Below are positions 33,224-38,901 of a stretch of DNA of 38,901 nucleotides, piece after piece. Numbering within the stretch: position 1 is the first letter of the stretch; each line of letters opens with the position of its first letter. The position numbers were made by a program, and so were the translations under genes. Source of the stretch: Boseongicola sp. GTDB taxonomy: Bacteria > Pseudomonadota > Alphaproteobacteria > Rhodobacterales > Rhodobacteraceae. The notes beneath the pieces are model-generated. The model was not told where the DNA came from. It saw only the letters and a list, made by a program, of their open reading frames with translations, and did no database searches. The stretch lies in the NCBI GenBank assembly GCA_028824715.1, contig JAPPCV010000073.1, positions 1 to 38,901 of the forward strand, written 5' to 3'.

Positions 33224-34322
33224 TTTGATCTCTCCTGTTGGACTTAGACATTTTGCGGGTTGGATTGCTTGACGGCGGGAAGGCGGCAACCTTTCCGTCG
33301 TCCTTGCTTTCTGCGACGAGAGGCACAAGGCTGCCTCCGGCGCGGAAATGGAATGTCTGATCCGGGCTGGGCGTTTGCGGCGCGGCGGTACCGTTGATCA
33401 TGGACAGCACGGTCTCGCCAGCCCCACCGCCAAGCATCCGGGGGTCGGTCACGATTGTTGCCAGGCTCGGCATGACCATCGATCCGAAACCGATGCCGTC
33501 AAAGCCGACGATCGAAAGATCCCCGGGGACGTCAAGAGAAAGCTCGCGGGCGCTGCGAATGGCCGCCAGAGCCAGAAAGTCGTTAGATGCAAAAATCCCG
33601 GTTATGCCCGGGTTGTCCCTCAGGAACGCTCCGAGCAGGTCCGTCAGATCCTCGTTGCTTTCATCAATCTCCAGCAATGCGGGTTTGTGCATTCCATTGC
33701 GGGCACATCCCTCAACGAACCCGTTGTAGCGTTGACGAGCACGGTCCGAGCTCAGGAATTTGAGTGCGAGGAAACCGGTCCGCTCATGGTTGTTCTCTGC
33801 AAAGGCATCAGCGACCCTACCTGCCGCAGCTTGATCGTGCACCGACCAGCTCGTGTGATTTGTCGGTGCCATGTTGAACAGAAGGCAATGCGGTACCTGC
33901 CGACTTTCTATGAATGCCAGAGCTTCGCTTGTCTCTGGATCGCTGACGGTCAGCACGAGGCCATCGACATGTTTGGCAATCAGGGTTCGAATCGCCTGTG
34001 TCTCGATTTCGGCATCATAATTCGTGCAGATGAGCAGCGTTTGATACCCGGCGGGCAGGAACACGTCCTGTGCGCCCTGAACCGCATCTGCGTAAACCGG
34101 ATTGGCGATTGAGGGGACCACACAACCGATGGTCCGGGTGGTATTGCTTTGGAGCGAGCGGCCTACCTCACTGAACTGGAAGTCAAGCTCATTCACTGCC
34201 GCCAGAACGCGATCACGCATCTCCGCGCTGGCCGGTCCGGTCTTGTTCAAGACACGGCTCACTGTTGCCACGCCGCAGCCAGCCTTTTGAGCAACATCCT
34301 TGATTGTGGCCGGTTGACGCAA
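33213..34322 (-). CDS. LacI-family regulator of the phosphodiesterase-ABC operon
   Basis: This repressor of about 369 aa has a helix-turn-helix and hinge (PATIKDVAQKAGCGVATVSRVLNK, then FSEVGRSLQSNTTRTIGCVVP) and a ligand domain (GIFASNDFLALAAIRSARELSLDVPGDLSIVGFDG). I place the start at TTG 34322, because AGAGGG lies six bases upstream and an in-frame ATG at 34352 falls inside a perfect operator, just upstream of the likely transcription start. The 3' end overlaps the binding-protein gene by 11 bases, so it is the first gene of the operon it probably represses. Confidence 0.88.
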   Translation of the reverse strand: MRQPATIKDVAQKAGCGVATVSRVLNKTGPASAEMRDRVLAAVNELDFQFSEVGRSLQSNTTRTIGCVVPSIANPVYADAVQGAQDVFLPAGYQTLLICTNYDAEIETQAIRTLIAKHVDGLVLTVSDPETSEALAFIESRQVPHCLLFNMAPTNHTSWSVHDQAAAGRVADAFAENNHERTGFLALKFLSSDRARQRYNGFVEGCARNGMHKPALLEIDESNEDLTDLLGAFLRDNPGITGIFASNDFLALAAIRSARELSLDVPGDLSIVGFDGIGFGSMVMPSLATIVTDPRMLGGGAGETVLSMINGTAAPQTPSPDQTFHFRAGGSLVPLVAESKDDGKVAAFPPSSNPTRKMSKSNRRDQNET

Positions 34323-34336
34323 CTCCCACCCTCTCG

Positions 34337-34384
34337 ATGGAAACGTTTCCATGCCTTCTTATCAGCCGCGCCGGAATCTGGCAA
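34337..34384 (-). promoter_or_regulatory. promoter with perfect 16-bp LacI operator
   Basis: ATGGAAACGTTTCCAT (34337-34352) is a perfect palindrome with the central CG typical of LacI-family operators. On the minus strand TTGCCA (34379-34384) and TAAGAA (34356-34361) with a 17-bp spacer could be the -35 and -10, placing the transcription start inside the palindrome. Binding there would block the whole six-gene operon. Confidence 0.65.
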
Positions 34385-34460
34385 GAAAACCTGTCACTGT
34401 TGTGAGTAGTATTGAAAAACAGTGCATTAGATCATCCCAACTTGCAACCAACGGGCCCAG

Positions 34461-34497
34461 CGTGAAACATTGTGAGGTTGCTCAACGTGAAACGTTG
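34461..34497. repeat. direct repeat CGTGAAACRTTG with a palindrome
   Basis: CGTGAAACATTG (34461-34472) recurs 25 bp on as CGTGAAACGTTG (34486-34497); the second copy lies in the palindrome CAACGTGAAACGTTG (34483-34497). It may be an extra regulator site upstream of the LacI gene. The following 34498-34786 holds no recognisable gene. Confidence 0.35.
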
Positions 34498-34786
34498 AAT
34501 TCTGTTCAAGTGATTCGCCGATGAACAGAATCCGTTTCACAGGGCCCCAAAACCGTTCCTGCACCGCTGCTCACGACCTGAAAGAGCGCTTATCTCGCCG
34601 CACTGCCGAGTCAGCTGCTTTTGTAGTCGTGGGCAAGAGTTCCGTAAGTGCACGTGGACAAATTCTGCCATGTCTGGATTGGGTTCTGACTGCCCGTTCG
34701 CCGCATGTTCTTTGAATGTCCGGCATGGCGACTTCGCCCTACGGTAGGCCAAAGTCGCAGAACAGAGCAAACAGACACGATTGTAA

Positions 34787-35279
34787 CATTGCGGGGGTGA
34801 CGCATCTGCCCGCACCGCTGGACGAGGTCAGCGAAGCGGATTTCGACCGCGTGTTCGCCGTCAACTGCAAGTCGGTCTACCTGGCGGCCCGGCACGCGGT
34901 GCCCGCATTCAGGAAGCAGGGTTCCGGCGCAATCCTCAAAGTGGCGTCGACAGCCGGCGTCAGCCCGAGACCCCTGCTCAACTGGCACAATGCGTCAAAT
35001 GGCTGGATGAACACGGCAACCAGGACCATGGCGGTCGAACTCGCTCCCGTCGGCATTCGTGTGAACGCGCTGAATCCCGTGGCAGGCGAAACACCGATCC
35101 TGAAGAGCTTTCTCGGCGAGGACACGCCGGAAACGCGGGCCAGGTTCCTCGCAACGATTCCCTTGGGCAGGTTCTCGACGCCTGAGGACATCGGCAACGC
35201 GGCCTGCCACCTCTGCTCAGACGAAGCCGGCATGGTGACGGGGGTCTGTCTCGAGGTCGACGGCGGGCGCTGCATTTGA
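34787..35279 (+). pseudogene. truncated second copy of the SDR gene
   Basis: From about 34787 the sequence matches the SDR at 27042-27530 codon for codon but lacks the first 80 or so residues (the nucleotide-binding half). It contains the same W-H-N-A-S-N-G-W active-site sequence, and its end differs slightly (ACHLCSDEAGMV instead of ACYLCSDEAAMV). An in-frame ATG at 34716 would give an unrelated N terminus (MSGMATSPYGRP), so a short product is possible but cannot bind NAD. A 359-bp inner block is identical to the first copy. Confidence 0.85.
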
Positions 35280-35296
35280 GCGGATCCGTGATCCGC
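35280..35296. terminator. small hairpin after the truncated SDR copy
   Basis: GCGGATC and GATCCGC are exact complements around a CGT loop, directly after the stop codon. There is no T run. It lies between convergent genes and may reduce read-through into the dioxygenase gene. Confidence 0.35.
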
Positions 35297-35360
35297 AGTC
35301 GCAGGCCCGAAACGGCGCGGTCGGACGCTTCTCGCGCGTGCAAGTGGTGACGGCCGGAAC

Positions 35361-36317
35361 CTACGCCTTCGGCACGGAGGGCGTTCCGTGAGTATGGAAT
35401 GTCTCGATCGTCTTCAGCCCCCGGGCCTGGCCCTTCTTGCGCTCTGACTCCGTCCAGGTGACGGGTTCCCAGTCGGGTTGCAGGATCAGGCGCGCGCCGG
35501 AATTCGCCAGCTCCACGCGATTGCCGGCAGGCTCCCAGACATAGAGGAAAAAGGTGCCTTGTATCGCGTGCTTGTGCGGCCCCGTCTCGATGTGGACGCC
35601 GTTCTCGAGGAAGATGTCCGCCGCACGAAGGATGTCCTCCCTCTGGTCGCAAGCGTAGGTCAGGTGGTGGAACCGCCCGTTCCCGCCCCCATGTTCCTCG
35701 GTGCAGGCGAGATCATATGTCTTGTTGTTGACGGTGAACCAGCAACCGCCAAGCCGACCGTTGTCGAGAAGGATCTGTTCGGTCACGCGTGACCCGAGGG
35801 TCGCAATCATGAATTCCCGGAACGCGGTGACGTCTTCGGCAAGAAGGTTCACGTGATCAATGCGTCTCGGGCAGCATCCTCGCCCGTGGTATCGCTGGGC
35901 AATGTTCTTCAGCGCCGGGCGCTCGCCGTCGGGCGCGTCGAACGTTCGCGTCTCCCAGTAGATTTCGAACACGTGCCCGAAGCCATCCTCGAACCGAAAT
36001 GCCGGGCCATGGCCAAGGTCGCCGTCGGTCCAGCCAAGAACCTTGCAGCCCGATGCGTCGATCGCCGCCACGCGCCGTTCGAGGGCCTCCGGCGAAGACA
36101 CGCGATAGGCGACATGGCCGACGCCCGTCGTGTGGTGCCGCGTGAGCTTGAGCGTGTGAAATTCGTAATCGTCAAAGGCGCGAAGATAGACGCTGTCCTC
36201 GTCACGGGCGCTCTCTGTCAGCCCGTAGACGCGAACAAAGAAGTCGAGGCTTTCGTCGAACCGGTCGGTGTAGAGTTCCACGTGGCCTAAGTGGGCAACA
36301 TCATTGGCAGGATTCAA
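35361..36317 (-). CDS. extradiol ring-cleavage dioxygenase (VOC fold, catechol 2,3-dioxygenase type)
   Basis: This protein of about 318 aa has two VOC domains. The N-terminal domain begins HLGHVELYTDRFDESLDFFV. The C-terminal domain has the usual Fe(II) ligands: His155 in RRIDHVNLLA, His in RFHHLTYACD and Glu in NRVELANSG. These enzymes open catechol rings next to the hydroxyl groups using oxygen. The start is TTG 36317, where GGAG lies a few bases upstream; the longer frame upstream is Arg/Ala-rich noise. It stands alone with no aromatic-pathway neighbours in view. Confidence 0.85.
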   Translation of the reverse strand: MNPANDVAHLGHVELYTDRFDESLDFFVRVYGLTESARDEDSVYLRAFDDYEFHTLKLTRHHTTGVGHVAYRVSSPEALERRVAAIDASGCKVLGWTDGDLGHGPAFRFEDGFGHVFEIYWETRTFDAPDGERPALKNIAQRYHGRGCCPRRIDHVNLLAEDVTAFREFMIATLGSRVTEQILLDNGRLGGCWFTVNNKTYDLACTEEHGGGNGRFHHLTYACDQREDILRAADIFLENGVHIETGPHKHAIQGTFFLYVWEPAGNRVELANSGARLILQPDWEPVTWTESERKKGQARGLKTIETFHTHGTPSVPKA

Positions 36318-36441
36318 CCGGCATCTCCCAGTGTGCGGGCGCACGGAGCCGCGGCGTTCGCGAGCGGATGCCGGAACGGCTGCTGCGACGGGATCAAGAC
36401 GGACGCTTGGCGCATGATCGCACGAAGTTGCTGGTCGTGAA

Positions 36442-36837
36442 TCATGCCGCCTCGGGCTTGAAGAGCGGGACATCCATCGCGCGAGCGACCTCGTTCATCC
36501 GTCGGTCGCAGCTCGCGAGCTCCACATTCTGGCATTGATCGGCCAGATACGCGCATGACGCCAGGTTCAGGGCGTCAAGGGTCCGCAACGGGGCCGGAAA
36601 GGCGTCCAGCGCCCGCGCCAGGACCTGCGGATTCAATGCCATGAGCGCGACCCGTCCAATGAGCTGGCGCGCCGCCTCGCCATGCGAGTCCGCAATGCCG
36701 CGTGAATGCGGTGGCGTCCAAATCTCGCATTCCAGGAGCCGGTTCGACACCAAGGTCCCGTCGCAAACGGAAACCTTGGGCTGTCGGTCCTGGATCGGCT
36801 GCCAGGCCAGCGCGACGGACGCCTCAAGATAGATCAC
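36442..36837 (-). CDS. vapC: PIN-domain toxin (VapC-like)
   Basis: This 131-aa ribonuclease toxin of the VapBC type starts at GTG 36837 (M/V-I-Y-L-E-A-S-V-A-L-A). The first acidic residue is Glu5 where most relatives have Asp. Other acidic positions are present: Glu in LLECEIW, Asp in RTLDALNLASC and Asp in LASCDRRM. The start overlaps the antitoxin stop (GTGA). Such toxins cut tRNA or rRNA; the target here is unknown. The Glu may lower or retune metal binding. Confidence 0.85.
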   Translation of the reverse strand: MIYLEASVALAWQPIQDRQPKVSVCDGTLVSNRLLECEIWTPPHSRGIADSHGEAARQLIGRVALMALNPQVLARALDAFPAPLRTLDALNLASCAYLADQCQNVELASCDRRMNEVARAMDVPLFKPEAA

Positions 36838-37127
36838 CGACCGTGCCTGGTCTCGTCGAGTTCGGCCAGAACCTCGTCCAGGCTGGCAACCGGCGTGGGC
36901 CTGGGCGGCGGTCCGGATCCCGCCAGCGGCGGCGACGCGAGCACGCCGGACCGCGCCGACTCGGCGAGAAACGCATCGGCGAGGTTCGGACTCCGGGTCT
37001 CCCAGAGCGGGCCCAATTCCGCCACCACAAGGCCACGATCAGCCACCAAGACCGTCTCGCCTGACGCAATGTGCCGGACGTATTCGCTCAACTTGCCTTT
37101 CAGGATCTTGATGCCAACCGATCTCAT
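36834..37127 (-). CDS. vapB: Phd/YefM-type antitoxin (VapB-like)
   Basis: This 97-aa antitoxin starts at ATG 37127 (MRSVGIKILKGKLSEYVRHIASGETVLV), the standard Phd/YefM DNA-binding and dimer domain. A Pro-rich linker (SGPPPRPTPVAS) and a toxin-binding tail (LDEVLAELDETRHG) follow. No strong ribosome site is visible. It neutralises the PIN toxin encoded by the overlapping next gene and should repress the pair. The 308 bp upstream (37128-37435) contain no identifiable gene. Confidence 0.85.
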   Translation of the reverse strand: MRSVGIKILKGKLSEYVRHIASGETVLVADRGLVVAELGPLWETRSPNLADAFLAESARSGVLASPPLAGSGPPPRPTPVASLDEVLAELDETRHGR

Positions 37128-37435
37128 GCGGGCAAGGTAGCTGCCGAACGCGACATCATCAACCGGCATCGCGGCTTTGCGCATTGCCGGACAGAACACG
37201 GGCCGCGCAACGCTGCCAGGCCATGCCGTGCGCGGTCTGCCTGCCGAAAAAAAGTCGAAGCAATGTCGCACAAGGGCCACTCGGCGCTGACGGAACTCCT
37301 GATCGATGCGCGGTCACCGTGATGGCAAGCGCCGCATCGTCAACGAAATTGTCGTCGCGCGATGACGGGGCACGGTCAACATGCTGTCCCTGCCCCGTGC
37401 CGCCGAAGATACGCAAGATCCCGGGACCGTTTCCG

Positions 37436-38158
37436 CTAACCGTCGGTCAGTCCCCTGGCGAATTCGTCAAGGAGACGTGCCAGTTCGTCCGGCGCCTCGA
37501 TCATCGCGTCATGCATGGTAGCGATCCGGTCGCTCTTCCAGCCCGGCCGGCCCTTGACCCGATCATGCTCGCCCCAGAACGCGGAAGGGCGGTTCCGCTC
37601 GCACAGGATGTAGTAACGGTGCGCGACCTCGACTTCTCGCCCTGTCAGGGTAACGCCGCAGGCCAGGGTTCCCACCGGCTGCGGCGTGCACATTGACTTC
37701 AGCCATTCCTTGACCGCTTCGTCTTCGGCCCACGCGTCAAACAGATCCGGCTGAACTCCGGCTGCACCGCTGTCGATCTCGGCCTGGAACCGCGCCATGC
37801 GCTCTGGGTTGTTTCTCGCAAGAGGCGAAACGCCGCTCTCCTCCGGAATGAAGGCATCGAGATACACGAGCGCTTTCACGCGCTCCGGCTCCTGCCCTGC
37901 GACACCCGTCACGATCAGGCCGCCATAGGAGTGGCCGACAAGGATGACGTCCCCAAGTTCAGACCACCGCAAAACGTTCACCACGTCCAGCACGTGAAGA
38001 TCGGGGTCGATCTCCGAATTCAGCAGGTGGCTCCGCTCTCCAAGGCCGGTCAGCGTCGGCGCATAGGTTCGATGCCCTGATTCGCGAAGCGCGTCTTCCA
38101 CCTTGGCCCAGCACCATCCGCCATGCCATGCACCATGGACCAGGACAAACACCGCCAC
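37436..38158 (-). CDS. alpha/beta hydrolase (esterase-like)
   Basis: This 240-aa alpha/beta hydrolase starts at GTG 38158 (VAVFVLVHGAWHGGWCW) after GGAGG. It has the oxyanion-hole HGAWHG near the N terminus, the nucleophile Ser in LVGHSYGG, and the catalytic His in ATMHDAMIEAPDELA near the C terminus. The acid is likely in the ALVYLDAFIPEE region or later. This subgroup resembles methyl-ketone and plant MES-type esterases. Substrate unknown; no operon partners. Confidence 0.87.
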   Translation of the reverse strand: MAVFVLVHGAWHGGWCWAKVEDALRESGHRTYAPTLTGLGERSHLLNSEIDPDLHVLDVVNVLRWSELGDVILVGHSYGGLIVTGVAGQEPERVKALVYLDAFIPEESGVSPLARNNPERMARFQAEIDSGAAGVQPDLFDAWAEDEAVKEWLKSMCTPQPVGTLACGVTLTGREVEVAHRYYILCERNRPSAFWGEHDRVKGRPGWKSDRIATMHDAMIEAPDELARLLDEFARGLTDG

Positions 38159-38322
38159 CCGCAATCCTCCGTAACGATCCACCGAAACTCGCCAGCCCAG
38201 GAAATTCGTCCCGGGCTACGTCCTCGATTCGGAATTTTTCCCGCGCCTCCTTACACGAAACGCGACGACATTCCTAACCTGCGATGCACGTATTGCCCGG
38301 CTAAAGGCGGAGGAGCATTGTG

Positions 38323-38365
38323 GGTCGGGGACAGGTTCTCACCTTGAGGATTCGGTTCCCCGACC
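38323..38365 (+). promoter_or_regulatory. stem-loop in the peroxiredoxin leader
   Basis: GGTCGGGGA (38323-38331) and TCCCCGACC (38357-38365) pair perfectly across a 25-base loop that contains a smaller CTCA/TGAG stem, 25 bp before the peroxiredoxin ATG. It could be a regulatory leader or a protein-binding site. Confidence 0.4.
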
Positions 38366-38390
38366 AGCATGAACAGAGAGGGCAAGCACC

Positions 38391-38901
38391 ATGGCACTGC
38401 GCATCAACGACACGGCCCCGGACTTCACGGCCGATACGACCGAGGGTCCGATCAGCTTTCACGACTGGATTGGCGACGGCTACGCGATCCTATTTTCGCA
38501 TCCCAAGGACTTTACGCCGGTCTGCACGACCGAGCTCGGACTGATGGCAGGCATGCAGGAAGAATTCTCGAAGCGGAACGCCAAGATCATCGGAATCTCG
38601 GTCGATCCCGTGGACGACCATCACCGCTGGAAGGATGACATCAAGACGGTCACCGGGAACACGGTAAGCTACCCCATGATCGGTGACCCGGAGATGAAGG
38701 TCGCCAAGCTCTATGACATGCTGCCCGCAAGCGAAGAGAAGATCGAAGGGCGCACGCCTGCAGACAACCAGACCGTGCGGACCGTCTTTATCGTCGGGCC
38801 TGACAGGAAGGTGAAGCTGTCCCTGACCTATCCTATGACGACCGGACGGAACTTCGACGAGATCCTGCGGGCCCTGGACTCAATTCAGCTGACAATGGAT
38901 C
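38391..38901 (+). CDS. 1-Cys peroxiredoxin (Prx6/AhpC-TSA family), 3' end outside window
   Basis: This thiol peroxidase reduces hydrogen peroxide and organic peroxides. ATG 38391 follows GAGAGGG. The visible 170 codons contain the active-site block HPKDFTPVCTTELG with the peroxidatic Cys45, preceded by APDFTADTTEGPISFHDW, and the later Prx6 hallmarks ISVDPVDDHHRWKDDI and YPMTTGRNFDEILRALDSIQ. Prx6 proteins are usually about 215-220 aa, so roughly 50 residues lie beyond the window. Confidence 0.93.
   Translation, partial: MALRINDTAPDFTADTTEGPISFHDWIGDGYAILFSHPKDFTPVCTTELGLMAGMQEEFSKRNAKIIGISVDPVDDHHRWKDDIKTVTGNTVSYPMIGDPEMKVAKLYDMLPASEEKIEGRTPADNQTVRTVFIVGPDRKVKLSLTYPMTTGRNFDEILRALDSIQLTMD

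Noticed and set aside
34521-34715. 64-aa plus-strand ORF
   Set aside because: No ribosome site and no protein-like pattern; probably chance.

Overview
The window is a GC-rich alphaproteobacterial segment, most likely Rhodobacterales (roseobacter type). The supports are high-GC coding, a DUF2927 lipoprotein of the kind common in that order, a glycine-betaine-type ABC importer fused to folate-enzyme metabolism, and dense toxin-antitoxin and IS remnants. An AT-rich stretch (about 1-2580) is compositionally foreign. It carries two overlapping convergent micro-genes, a small exported protein, an IS1595-family transposase and a Lys/Glu-rich helical protein. No tRNA, rRNA or CRISPR was seen.

Layout: 1-2580 foreign AT-rich island. 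2584-4733 AbiE (type IV) toxin-antitoxin operon with a third small gene of unknown function. 4949-6625 a decayed tandem pair of tyrosine integrases, one ending in a perfect 18+18 bp inverted repeat. 6844-7749 a beta-hydroxyacid dehydrogenase. 8025-8913 a TacAT-like DUF1778/GNAT module with promoter and operator. 9105-10046 DUF2927 lipoprotein. 10382-17747 a LacI regulator divergent from a four-gene operon: a DUF1989-GcvT fusion plus a ProV/ProW/ProX importer whose permease has a very long N-terminal extension, closed by a hairpin terminator. 17931-19006 a frameshifted sugar-phosphate isomerase/epimerase, divergent from a seven-gene catabolic operon (19136-27530): M20 amidohydrolase, DppABC, a fused DppDF ATPase, aldehyde dehydrogenase and an SDR. 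27531-28505 nested transposase remnants (an IS21 istA fragment inside an IS1634-like gene). 28740-34322 a LacI-controlled operon on the minus strand: binding protein, two permeases, ATPase and metallophosphoesterase. 34787-35279 a truncated second copy of the SDR. 35361-36317 an extradiol dioxygenase. 36442-37127 VapBC. 37436-38158 an alpha/beta hydrolase. 38391-end a 1-Cys peroxiredoxin, cut by the window edge.

How it works together: three importer operons, two with local LacI-type repressors, suggest scavenging of organic solutes: a betaine-like methylated compound handled by a GcvT-type methyltransferase, a peptide or N-acylated compound hydrolysed and then oxidised, and a probable organophosphate ester hydrolysed by the phosphodiesterase. 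Around them lie three toxin-antitoxin modules and decayed recombinases and transposases, so the segment looks like a patchwork of acquired islands.

Most notable observations: (1) both SDR copies carry His and Asn in place of the catalytic Tyr and Lys, inside a 359-bp block that is 100% identical although its flanks diverge, a gene-conversion signature; (2) the DUF1989-GcvT fusion coupled to a betaine importer with a membrane/coiled-coil-extended permease; (3) tandem operators 21 bp apart on a promoter with a perfect -35; (4) the third AbiE-linked gene with an in-frame stop in its leader; (5) the nested IS remnants and the 38-bp perfect inverted repeat.
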